DNA of 41,438 nt. Source: Methylococcaceae bacterium (GTDB lineage Bacteria; Pseudomonadota; Gammaproteobacteria; Methylococcales; Methylomonadaceae). Position 1 is the stretch's first letter. Every line of letters starts with the position of its first letter. The position numbers were made by a program, and so were the translations under genes. This document shows positions 33,568 to 41,317 of the stretch, in pieces. Below the pieces are notes generated by a model. The model saw only the letters and a program-made list of their open reading frames with translations. It did no database searches and was not told the origin of the DNA. The stretch lies in assembly GCA_013140705.1 (NCBI GenBank), contig JABFSH010000018.1, positions 1 through 41,438 of the forward strand, written 5' to 3'.

Positions 33568-34398
33568 ATGATAAAACTTCCTTATTTTGATTATCTGCTG
33601 GCCTTGCTGGAAGCCGGCGATGAAATGATTACCGCCAGTTTTGGCCGGCACGTGCATTGGGGTTATTGGAACGAACCCAAGCAGGCGGATTTGACAAGCG
33701 ATGATTTCGCGAGGGCGACTGAAAATCTCAGTGCGCAAGTCTGCATCGCCGGGCATATTGACAAGGGCCTCTCCGTTCTGGATGTGGGCTGCGGTTTTGG
33801 CGGAACCATTGCCTACCTGAATGACAACTTTAACGGCATGAAGCTGACCGGATTAAACCTCGATGAAAGACAGCTCAATCGTGCACGAGCCATCGTGACA
33901 CCTGTAGAGGGTAATCGAATAGATTTTCTGCAGGGTGATGCTTGCGCCTTGCCTTTTCCGGATCAAACGTTCGATGTGGTGCTGGCTGTTGAATGTATTT
34001 TTCACTTTCCGGATCGTGGGCAATTTTTTAAAGAGGCGCATCGGGTGCTTAAACCCGGTGGCTATCTGGCTCTGTCGGATTTTCTGTCAACTGCACTCAT
34101 ACGGCCATTTACCCAATTCCCTCTGCCTGAATGGTTAAGCAACCGCTTTTACGGAGCATGCAATCTGGAATATTCAATCCAGCATTATCACACTCTGTCT
34201 CAGGAAACCGGGTTTACCCTGAATGCCGAGCGCGATATTACCCTCAACACCCTGCCTACTTATCGCTATTTGAAAAAATTCGTTCATCTGAGAAATATCG
34301 TTCCCAAAAGAGCCCTGATGGAAACGTCTGTGATTGAAATACTCAGTCGGCTTCGATTAATCAACTACTTTATTTTGGCCTTTAAAAAGGCTGACTGA
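33568..34398 (+). CDS. SAM-dependent methyltransferase (UbiE/tocopherol-type fold)
   Basis: 276 residues. Class I methyltransferase motifs: SVLDVGCGFGGTIAYL (SAM loop), LTGLNLDERQLNRARAI, GDACALPFPDQTFDVVLAVECIFHFPD, and HRVLKPGGYLALSDFL. HVHWGYWNEP near the N-terminus recalls the gamma-tocopherol/RebM-like small-molecule methyltransferases. Substrate unknown. I chose the ATG at 33568; upstream in-frame ATGs lie inside the CAP gene. Confidence 0.85.
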   Translation: MIKLPYFDYLLALLEAGDEMITASFGRHVHWGYWNEPKQADLTSDDFARATENLSAQVCIAGHIDKGLSVLDVGCGFGGTIAYLNDNFNGMKLTGLNLDERQLNRARAIVTPVEGNRIDFLQGDACALPFPDQTFDVVLAVECIFHFPDRGQFFKEAHRVLKPGGYLALSDFLSTALIRPFTQFPLPEWLSNRFYGACNLEYSIQHYHTLSQETGFTLNAERDITLNTLPTYRYLKKFVHLRNIVPKRALMETSVIEILSRLRLINYFILAFKKAD

Positions 34399-34627
34399 TC
34401 GATATAAGCTGTTGAATTCTGATCCAGCATTTGAATTCTAAAATCCATTGCATAAACCTGGAAAACCATTTAAACCACGAACTTCAAAAGTAGGCTCCTG
34501 TAGGCGGCATAAAAAGTACAAAACTATTCAAAGAGATACCCAAAGGTTATGTCCAGCAATGCAACATGCGGATAAATTTAGTGTGTTTCGTGCATTTCGT
34601 GGACTAACTACTGTAGACAGGATAAAT

Positions 34628-34636
34628 TGATATAAT
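34628..34636 (+). promoter_or_regulatory. Extended -10 promoter of mfd
   Basis: TGATATAAT (TGn plus perfect TATAAT at 34631-34636) is 40 bases before the mfd ATG. No clear -35, as usual for extended -10 promoters. The 200 bases before it hold no gene; a GTGTGTTTCGTGCATTTCGTGG stretch resembles dispersed intergenic repeats. Confidence 0.5.
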
Positions 34637-34675
34637 GCGGGGCTTGTCTAATCGCACAGCAGTCTACTGTCAGAA

Positions 34676-37600
34676 ATGGCCAATCATCACAATTTAATTC
34701 TCTCTCCCCCTGTCCCAACGTCGATAGAGCAGACACTGTACTGGACAGGGTTATCCGGTTGCGGAGATTCATTGGCGCTGGCGTCGGCCATCGACAATGA
34801 AAAACGATTGTTTGTCATCGTCACGCCGGATACGCAGACTGCCTTGCGCATTGAACATGAATTAGCATTTTTTTTGCAAAACGAATTCCCAATTTTGCAT
34901 TTCCCGGATTGGGAAACCTTGCCCTACGATATTTTTTCACCCTTGCCGGATATTATTTCGGAACGTTTGAAAGCACTGGCGCTGCTGCCCCAGATCAAGC
35001 GCGGAGCGCTGATTGTGTCCGTAACCACGTTAATGCACAGACTGGCGCCCCGCGAGCATGTGTTGGCCAACAGCTTTGCCATCAAGGTTGGCGATGACTT
35101 TAACCTGGAGCTTAATCGAATCAAACTGGAAAGTGTCGGTTACCAGTGTGTGTCGCAAGTCTATCAGCATGCTGAGTTCGCGGTCAGGGGCTCCATTGTT
35201 GATTTGTTTCCGATGGGCAGCAAAGTTCCGTATCGTATTGAATTGTTCGATGATGAAGTTGAATCCATCCGTACCTTCGATCCGGAAACGCAGCGCTCCC
35301 TGGAGAAAATCGAGCAGATTCTGTTATATCCGGCGCGCGAGTTTCCATTAACCGATGCATCCATCAAGCATTTTCGTCAGGCTTTCAGAGAATATTTTCC
35401 TGAAACATCGCCCAAAAACATATTGTATCTCGATGTCAGCAAAGGCATAGCGCCAGGTGGCATCGAATATTATTTGCCGTTGTTTGTTGAACAAACCGCC
35501 ACTCTATTTGATTATCTGCCGCCTTCAGCTTGCCTGGTGTTGCCGGACACTTTTAGAGAACATGCCCGGGCGTTTAATGCGGAAGCTGAGGAGCGCTTTC
35601 AGCAACGAAAGTACAATATTGACAGGCCCTTGCTGCAACCGGAGCGTTTATTTTTATCGGCTGCTGAATTAATTCAAAAAACAGCAGCCTTTGCCCGCAT
35701 AAGCCTGGATAGTAAAGACAAATCAGAAAACACCGGATTTTCAGTCAATTGTCTTGCCCTGCCCAATTTAACGATTGACGCCAAACAACAGGAACCAGCG
35801 GCCGCGTTACAGCATTTTGTTGTTCAATTTCCCGGGAAGATTTTATTTGTTGCCGAGTCGGCTGGGCGTAGAGAAGCCTTAATCGATAAATTAAGACAAT
35901 ACAAAATATTGGCCCGACAGGCCGATAATTGGCCGACTTTCTTAAAGTCCGACGTTTCGCCTAGTGTGCTGGTCGCACCGATGGATCATGGATTATTGCT
36001 TGAAAGTCCGGCGATTGCCATTATTACGGAAAGTCTGTTGTCCGGAGAAAAAGCCCAGCAACGACGCAGGCGGCGCAAGTCTTCGGCGCGTGAACTGGAA
36101 AACATCGTCAATAACCTCAATGAACTGACGATTGGTTCGCCAGTGGTGCATCAGGAACACGGTGTCGGTCGCTACATGGGCTTGCGGATCATACAGGTGG
36201 GCGGCATTGATGCCGAGTTTCTGACCTTGCAATATGCCAATGACGATAAATTGTACGTGCCGGTTTCATCACTGCATTACATAGGGCGTTATACGGGCAT
36301 GAGTCCTGAGAATGCGCCGTTACATAAACTGGGTGGCGATCAATGGAGTAAAACCAAGAAAAAAGCCATCGCTCGCATCCACGATGTGGCAGCCGAGCTA
36401 TTGGAAATTCAGGCTAAACGCGCGGCCAGACAAGGTCACGCCTTTCAGATGGACAGCACCGAATATCTGGCTTTTGCCGACGCCTTTCCGTTTGAAGAAA
36501 CACCGGATCAACAGACCGCCATCGAGGCGATAGTGGCTGATATGCTGACACCGAAGCCGATGGACAGAGTTATATGTGGCGATGTTGGTTTCGGCAAAAC
36601 CGAAGTCTCCATGCGGGCCGCGTTTATTGCCGTACAAAGCGGTAGGCAGGTGGCGCTTTTGGTGCCAACCACGCTATTGGCACAGCAGCATTTTCAGAAT
36701 TATCAGGACCGCTTTGCCGATTGGCCGGTGCGAGTCGAGGTAATTTCCCGTTTTGTCAGCGCCAAGCAGCAAAAGGAAGTTATGGATGACCTGGAGCAGG
36801 GCAAAATAGACATTATCATCGGGACCCATAAATTATTATCATCCGACATCAAATATAAGGCTTTGGGCCTGGTGATTATCGATGAAGAACATCGATTCGG
36901 AGTTCGCCAAAAGGAACATTTCAAAAAACTGCGCCATTCGCTGGACATGTTGACAATGACCGCCACGCCGATTCCCCGGACGTTAAACATGGCCCTATCG
37001 GGTCTCAGAGACATATCCATAATTGCCAGCCCGCCACCGAATCGACACGCCATCAAAACCTTCATTAGCGAATGGGTGGACGCACAAATTCAGGAAGCCT
37101 GTGTGCGCGAAATAAAAAGAGGCGGTCAGGTTTTCTTTTTGCACAACGATGTTAAAACCATGGAAAAAATGGCTTTGGAACTGGCCAAACTGGTTCCGGA
37201 AGCTCGCATTGAAATGGCGCACGGGCAAATGCCCGAACGTGAGCTGGAACGCATCATGCTGGGTTTTTATCATCAGCGCTTCAATTTGCTGATTTGTTCG
37301 ACCATTATCGAAAGTGGTATCGATATCCCCAGCGCCAACACCATCATCATCAATCGCGCCGATAAACTGGGTCTGGCGCAATTGCATCAGTTGCGCGGAC
37401 GTGTAGGCCGTTCCCATCACCGCGCCTACGCCTATTTTATCGTGCCGCCGAAATCTTTGATGAGCCCCGATGCGGTTAAAAGACTGGAAGCGGTTGATCG
37501 TTCCGGCGATCTGGGTGCCGGCTTCATGTTGTCATCGCACGACATGGAAATACGCGGTGCCGGTGAACTACTGGGTGATGACCAAAGCGGCCAGATTCAG

Positions 37601-38134
37601 GAAATTGGCTTTACCTTATACACAGAGTTGCTGGAGCGAGCGGTCAATGCCCTTAAATCAGGCCAGCAGCCTGAACTCGATACACCGATCGATAATGGCC
37701 CGGAAGTCGATTTACAGACGCCTGCGTTGATTCCGGAAGATTATTTACCGGACATTCATGCCCGTCTGGTTTTGTACAAGCGCATATCCAGCGCCGAAAC
37801 AACCGAAGATCTGCGCGAGTTGCAAATCGAAATGATTGATCGCTTTGGACTCTTGCCGGAGCCGATAAAAACGCTATTTAGCATGACCGAACTGAAAATG
37901 CATGCAAAAAAGCTGGGTATCAAGAAGATTGAAGTGAACGCCGGCGGCGGCCGGATTTTATTTACAAAAACGCCCACCATCAATGCGGAAACCCTGATTC
38001 GCCTGATACAAACCGAAGCACATCGCTATAAATTTGATGGAGCGGATAAGCTTAGGTTTATAACCACTTTTGAGTCGACGGAGCAAAAATTAGTGTTTAT
38101 TGACCATCTGCTTCAGCAACTTTCTTTACCATGA
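34676..38134 (+). CDS. mfd: Transcription-repair coupling factor
   Basis: 1152 residues, full Mfd length. UvrB-like N-terminal region (about 1-340; HFPDWETLPYDIFSP, RGSIVDLFP), RNA-polymerase-interacting domain (GSPVVHQEHGVGRYMGL, about 480-550), then the RecG-like translocase: Walker A GDVGFGKTEV, IIDEEHRFGVRQKE, TMTATPIPRTL, ICSTIIESGIDIPSANTIII, QLRGRVGRS, and the C-terminal TRCF domain. It releases stalled RNA polymerase and recruits UvrA. Confidence 0.98.
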   Translation: MANHHNLILSPPVPTSIEQTLYWTGLSGCGDSLALASAIDNEKRLFVIVTPDTQTALRIEHELAFFLQNEFPILHFPDWETLPYDIFSPLPDIISERLKALALLPQIKRGALIVSVTTLMHRLAPREHVLANSFAIKVGDDFNLELNRIKLESVGYQCVSQVYQHAEFAVRGSIVDLFPMGSKVPYRIELFDDEVESIRTFDPETQRSLEKIEQILLYPAREFPLTDASIKHFRQAFREYFPETSPKNILYLDVSKGIAPGGIEYYLPLFVEQTATLFDYLPPSACLVLPDTFREHARAFNAEAEERFQQRKYNIDRPLLQPERLFLSAAELIQKTAAFARISLDSKDKSENTGFSVNCLALPNLTIDAKQQEPAAALQHFVVQFPGKILFVAESAGRREALIDKLRQYKILARQADNWPTFLKSDVSPSVLVAPMDHGLLLESPAIAIITESLLSGEKAQQRRRRRKSSARELENIVNNLNELTIGSPVVHQEHGVGRYMGLRIIQVGGIDAEFLTLQYANDDKLYVPVSSLHYIGRYTGMSPENAPLHKLGGDQWSKTKKKAIARIHDVAAELLEIQAKRAARQGHAFQMDSTEYLAFADAFPFEETPDQQTAIEAIVADMLTPKPMDRVICGDVGFGKTEVSMRAAFIAVQSGRQVALLVPTTLLAQQHFQNYQDRFADWPVRVEVISRFVSAKQQKEVMDDLEQGKIDIIIGTHKLLSSDIKYKALGLVIIDEEHRFGVRQKEHFKKLRHSLDMLTMTATPIPRTLNMALSGLRDISIIASPPPNRHAIKTFISEWVDAQIQEACVREIKRGGQVFFLHNDVKTMEKMALELAKLVPEARIEMAHGQMPERELERIMLGFYHQRFNLLICSTIIESGIDIPSANTIIINRADKLGLAQLHQLRGRVGRSHHRAYAYFIVPPKSLMSPDAVKRLEAVDRSGDLGAGFMLSSHDMEIRGAGELLGDDQSGQIQEIGFTLYTELLERAVNALKSGQQPELDTPIDNGPEVDLQTPALIPEDYLPDIHARLVLYKRISSAETTEDLRELQIEMIDRFGLLPEPIKTLFSMTELKMHAKKLGIKKIEVNAGGGRILFTKTPTINAETLIRLIQTEAHRYKFDGADKLRFITTFESTEQKLVFIDHLLQQLSLP

Positions 38135-39003
38135 GGCCGATAAATAAATTTTCCTATTTCACGCCATGGCTATTGGTTTTCACACTGCTCTGGCTGGTTA
38201 TTTTCTGCACCGGATTTTCTAACCCGCAGGAACTGGCCGCAAAAAACTGGCCTCTGATATTGATAGGGGTGTTAGGCGCATTCATTGGTAATGTGACCGC
38301 CATCGGGGGCGGTATTGTCTTCATACCGGTGATGATGTTTGTCTATAAAGTCGATCCGCTGAGCGCTTTAAAACTGGCTTTTGTCACACAGGCTGTCGGA
38401 ATGTCAAGTGGTGCGTCAGGCTGGTTACGTCGTGGTGAAGTGCCGTTATCGCTTTTGAAATGGACATTGCCGACACTAATCCTGGGGACAATGATTTCCA
38501 CGTTTTTATTTCACCCGCAGCCGATGTTAATTAAGCGATTGTTCGGTCCCATTGCCTTTGCCGCGGGCTTGCTGACGCTCGTTACACTCGATAGAAAAGG
38601 TGGAATCGACCGGCTTCCTGAAAGTGCCCGCATGCCCTTGCTGTTTATTTCCTTAGTCGGCGGCATGATTACCGGCTGGGTTGCCATTGGTGAAGGCGAG
38701 ATAGTGGCGGCTTTTTGTATGTTGGCTTACGGGCTGAATGCGAACCAGTCTATCGGGCTGGGCGTCGTTTTATTGTCGATAAACTCGCTGTTGTTAGCCG
38801 TTATTCATATCGTATTTTACGGTGGGATACCCTGGGAACTGGCCGCATTTACGATACTCGGCGTGCTTTGGGGCGGTCGATTGGGACCCTATCTAAGCCA
38901 GTGGGCCTCACTTCGAACGACCAAAAAAGTTTTTGCTGTGATTGCTTTACTGGATGGCCTGGTAGTTTCGCTTCAGGCGGCTTATGTGATTTTTTTAAAT
39001 TAA
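38131..39003 (+). CDS. TSUP-family (TauE/SafE) membrane permease
   Basis: 290 residues, about eight transmembrane helices. IGVLGAFIGNVTAIGGGIVFIPVMMF and the internal repeat GGMITGWVAIGEGEIVAAFCMLAYGLNANQSIGLGVVLLSINSL are the TSUP signatures. Such proteins move sulfite, sulfonates or related anions; the substrate is unknown. It overlaps mfd by four bases. Its last codons (38959-38998) recur as a 40-base direct repeat at 41278-41317 beyond the cassette island. Confidence 0.88.
   Translation: MRPINKFSYFTPWLLVFTLLWLVIFCTGFSNPQELAAKNWPLILIGVLGAFIGNVTAIGGGIVFIPVMMFVYKVDPLSALKLAFVTQAVGMSSGASGWLRRGEVPLSLLKWTLPTLILGTMISTFLFHPQPMLIKRLFGPIAFAAGLLTLVTLDRKGGIDRLPESARMPLLFISLVGGMITGWVAIGEGEIVAAFCMLAYGLNANQSIGLGVVLLSINSLLLAVIHIVFYGGIPWELAAFTILGVLWGGRLGPYLSQWASLRTTKKVFAVIALLDGLVVSLQAAYVIFLN
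38959..38998 (+). repeat. Left direct repeat (3' end of the TSUP gene)
   Basis: Forty bases that encode LVVSLQAAYVIFL of the permease. It matches 41278-41317 at 37 of 40 positions. The pair brackets the cassette island. Confidence 0.85.
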
Positions 39004-39410
39004 TGGGCTATGTGCATTTTGAGATTGGATTTGTTTGCCGAAAGCCAATTAAAATTTCAATTAATTTGCGCAAAACGTGGTTGAACATCAAGGTAAAGAA
39101 CACCGCTGTTTTGAGCAATACAGGCTTGGAATGATGGTCGATAACATTCGTGTTAACTCATACGAAAGAACACTATCCGACCCTAAGCCGCCTGATCGGG
39201 AAGGGCTTTGCTTGGCGGCTCTGCTTCGCATTGCAGACCCTTACAAGATAGCCTGATTGAAACCCATTAAAACCCCCGACTTTATTGCCCAGACTTTGGT
39301 TATAATAGGATTTATTGTTGTTTTTGGGTTTACAGCGGAAAGTCGTATACATATCAACACCATTTGGGGTGTTTAAATCAGAGACAGCTTTCAAATCAAT
39401 TATTTAAAAT
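39004..39410. other. Gene-free stretch left of the cassettes
   Basis: No coding frame of quality. A perfect TATAAT at 39301-39306 has no good -35. Base composition does not stand out. It may be a decayed cassette, since an attC-like site closes it on the right. Confidence 0.4.
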
Positions 39411-39480
39411 TAATAACTGGAGATATACGACAAATGTGCTGGATTATAAGACATCAGATGTCGTATCTATTACGTTAGCG
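39411..39480 (+). other. attC-like recombination site upstream of the nuclease cassette
   Basis: Order fits R''-L''-loop-L'-R': TAAC at 39414-39417, AGATATACGACA at 39421-39432, then TGTCGTATCT at 39459-39468 and GTTAGCG at 39474-39480. The arms pair except for a two-base bulge, and the terminal AAC and GTT triplets are in place. The loop contains a small palindrome GACATC-A-GATGTC. Confidence 0.5.
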
Positions 39481-39485
39481 CCCAC

Positions 39486-39971
39486 ATGAATCATCTCGAG
39501 CAGCTGGTAGCAGAGTGGTACGAGTATCGCGGGTACTTCGTCCGCCGCAACGTGCAGGTTGGGAAACGCGACAAAGGTGGCTACGACTGCGAGCTTGACG
39601 TGGTGGCCTTCCACCCAGAGAAACAGCATCTAGTTCATGTGGAGCCGTCCATGGACGCTCACACTTGGGCCAAGCGCGAAGAACGGTTTGCCAAGAAGTT
39701 CTCGGCAGGCCGCAACCACATCCCCGCCCTCTTCAAAGGCATCGTGCTCCCGTCAGAGATTGAGCAAATTGCGCTGCTCGGCTTTGCCAGCAATGCCAAC
39801 GTCAAGGTGCTGGCTGGTGGCCGCATCATGACAACGGCAGAATTGTTCGCTGAGATCGTCGCTGGCATTTCTGACAAGCGCGTGGCAAAAGCCGCAGTTC
39901 CGGAACAATATCCACTTCTGCGCACCATCCAGTTCGCATGTGAGCATCGGCATGCCGCGAATTGGCGCTAA
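39486..39971 (+). CDS. Restriction-endonuclease-like cassette protein
   Basis: 161 residues. The start VAEWYEYRGYFVRRNVQVGKRDKGG leads to YDCELDVVAFHPEKQHLVHVEPS, which fits a PD-(D/E)XK nuclease core (Asp, then E.D and HVE in place of the usual E.K). The Lys normally following the second Glu is absent, so activity is uncertain. The gene begins 11 bases after a cassette boundary and its TAA lies in the R'' box of an attC, the standard layout of an integron cassette. Base use is richer in GC than its neighbours. Role unknown, perhaps defence. Confidence 0.75.
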   Translation: MNHLEQLVAEWYEYRGYFVRRNVQVGKRDKGGYDCELDVVAFHPEKQHLVHVEPSMDAHTWAKREERFAKKFSAGRNHIPALFKGIVLPSEIEQIALLGFASNANVKVLAGGRIMTTAELFAEIVAGISDKRVAKAAVPEQYPLLRTIQFACEHRHAANWR

Positions 39972-40025
39972 CAGTTCATTCAAGCCGAACCCGCTTCGCG
40001 GGTCGGCTTAATTCAGGCGTTGAAT
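39964..40025 (+). other. attC recombination site (59-base element)
   Basis: R'' GGCGCTAAC (39964-39972), a long hairpin with AAGCCG/CGGCTT and ACCCGC/GCGGGT arms around TTC with one bulged A, and R' GTTGAAT (40019-40025). R'' is the exact complement of TTAGCGCC at the cassette's other end (after 39474), as required for a free circular cassette. So the cassette spans 39475-40019. Confidence 0.9.
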
Positions 40026-40081
40026 CGACATCCCCGGCAGCTGATATCATTTGAATTTTTGACTGTCCGATGAACATGATG

Positions 40082-40133
40082 GGGTCAAGTCTTGCAAAAT
40101 CATATTTTGATATGTCAATGCAAGACCGGACCC
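40082..40133. repeat. Palindromic repeat resembling REP/RAYT-associated elements
   Basis: Arms 40082-40096 (GGGTCAAGTCTTGCA) and 40119-40133 (TGCAAGACCGGACCC) pair at 13 of 15 positions. This sequence type is familiar from the flanks of Y1 (REP-associated) transposase genes. No transposase is present, so it would be a non-autonomous copy. Confidence 0.55.
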
Positions 40134-40179
40134 TCTGTCGCAGTTAAGTATCAAGAAAAAACTGTGTTAGACTCGCAAC

Positions 40180-40364
40180 ATGAAAATTAAAGACCTTATC
40201 GCATTAATTGAGTTGGATGGTTGGCAGCAAGTACGACAAAAAGGAAGTCATCGTCAATTCCATCATCCAGTCAAATCCGGTACGTTACTGTTGCTGGAAA
40301 ACCCAGCCTAGATGTCCCACCTGGAACGCTGATCAACGTTTTGAAACAAGCAGGACTTAAGTAG
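40180..40364 (+). pseudogene. hicA: hicA toxin gene with a frameshift
   Basis: The frame from ATG 40180 reads MKIKDLIALIELDGWQQV, then RQKGSHRQFHHPVKSGT, a standard HicA start with the catalytic His in GSHRQF, but stops at 40309-40311 after 43 codons. The other frame from 40284 continues VTVAGKPSLDVPPGTLINVL and then KQAGLK to a stop at 40362-40364, the expected HicA end. One base is missing near 40282-40284. No slippery sequence is seen, so it is probably inactivated; a base-call error must be excluded. Confidence 0.85.
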
Positions 40365-40375
40365 TAGAGGTTTAT

Positions 40376-40573
40376 ATGCGTTATATGGTTGTTATTGAAG
40401 AAGGCCCAACAAGCTTTGGCGCCTATGTCCCTGATCTCCCCGGTTGCATAGCTGTAGGCGAGTCAGCACAAGAGGCTCTGCAACTTATTCAAGAAGCTAT
40501 CGAGTTTCACGTTGTGGGGCTTAAAGAAGAAGGTCAGCATATTCCGATGCCGCACTCTAAGCTCCTTCGTTGA
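40376..40573 (+). CDS. hicB: HicB antitoxin
   Basis: 65 residues: MRYMVVIEEGPTSFGAYVPDLPGCIAVGESAQEALQ and EAIEFHVVGLKEEGQHIPMP, the partial RNase-H fold of HicB antitoxins. It would bind and block HicA. No separate DNA-binding domain is present. It lies 11 bases after the broken hicA and has a GAGG leader. Confidence 0.92.
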   Translation: MRYMVVIEEGPTSFGAYVPDLPGCIAVGESAQEALQLIQEAIEFHVVGLKEEGQHIPMPHSKLLR

Positions 40574-40626
40574 GGTTCAAGCTCAAGCCGATGCGCTCCC
40601 TGCGTGGATTACCTCAAACGTTATGC
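40574..40626 (+). other. Degenerate attC-like site after hicB
   Basis: GGTTCAAG, then CTCAAGCC, a short loop region, ACCTCAAA and CGTTATGC (R'-like, GTTATGC from 40620) follow the order of an attC. The left box lacks a proper AAC, but resembles the complement of TTGAATC at 40020, where a hicAB cassette would begin. Offered as a decayed or unusual attC. Confidence 0.35.
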
Positions 40627-40682
40627 ATCATAAATAACACATGGTAAACTAACCATTGTATTTTGAGAGTTGAAAATAACGT

Positions 40683-40910
40683 ATGTCAAAACTTGATCGC
40701 GCCAAGGAACAGATAGCTTATTTGAAACTTTGGCTGGGCATTTTGGTTGCGACTATTATCAGCCTCACTGGTTGGTTGATTTCAAACTTCCAGTCAGTTC
40801 ATTGGCTATTAGTTTTTGCTGCTGTATTTGCTTTATCCATAATCAGTTTTGCCGGATACAGCATTCACAAACGCATTGAAGAGAAAATCGCGCTTCTCGA
40901 GGAGTTATAG
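40683..40910 (+). CDS. Small membrane protein, cassette type
   Basis: 75 residues: a charged N-terminus DRAKEQIAYLKLWLGILVATIISLTGWLISN, a second helix WLLVFAAVFALSIISFAGYSI and a coiled end HKRIEEKIALLEEL. This two-helix family is common in integron cassettes and mobile DNA (from memory of the family). Function unknown. A 27-residue membrane ORF starts three bases after it. Confidence 0.75.
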   Translation: MSKLDRAKEQIAYLKLWLGILVATIISLTGWLISNFQSVHWLLVFAAVFALSIISFAGYSIHKRIEEKIALLEEL

Positions 40911-40912
40911 AA

Positions 40913-40996
40913 ATGACCATTATTGTAGCTATTGTTCTTGTCGCCGCCGCTGGGTTCATTACCTATCTGGCATTTGATGCCATACACAAGTCATAG
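40913..40996 (+). CDS. 27-residue single-helix membrane microprotein
   Basis: MTIIVAIVLVAAAGFITYLA then FDAIHKS, one transmembrane helix. GGAG eight bases before the ATG overlaps the end of the preceding gene, and the two genes are two bases apart, so they are almost certainly co-translated. Not recognised. Confidence 0.6.
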   Translation: MTIIVAIVLVAAAGFITYLAFDAIHKS

Positions 40997-41029
40997 AGGC
41001 AGTTCACAATTGCAAGAAAACCTAAAATT

Positions 41030-41058
41030 GCGCTCAATCGGAGCGCGTTTCCGTTTTT
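41030..41058 (+). terminator. Possible terminator after the small membrane pair
   Basis: GCGCTC (41030-41035) and GAGCGC (41041-41046) form a GC-rich stem with a five-base loop, followed by GTTTCCGTTTTT. The T-run is interrupted. Confidence 0.45.
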
Positions 41059-41277
41059 CAGCTTCCCGTACCGCGCCTGGTTAGTTTCGTTAGGGGCTAA
41101 TCTTGGGAGTTGCTCATAGTAAACTCGTAGCCCGTATGCGGAATACGGGAAATAAAGCCCAAAATTATCCAAAGCATCCAGTCACGGCACATTGTCGATT
41201 ATCCAATGGCCATGCCGGATATGTAGCACACCATTCATACCATCCCGGATTTCGCTACGCTCCATCCAGGCTACTCG

Positions 41278-41317
41278 CTGGTGGCTTCGCTTCAGGCGGC
41301 TTATGTGATATTTTTAA
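41278..41317 (+). repeat. Right direct repeat (copy of the TSUP 3' end)
   Basis: Matches 38959-38998 at 37 of 40 positions. It reads LVASLQAAYVIFLT in frame, a variant of the permease C-terminus, but has no gene before it. No gene seen in the remaining 120 bases of the window. Confidence 0.85.

Noticed and set aside
40963-41172. A 69-codon minus-strand frame over the small membrane ORF
   Set aside because: It overlaps the better supported plus-strand microprotein and a hairpin, and resembles no known protein.
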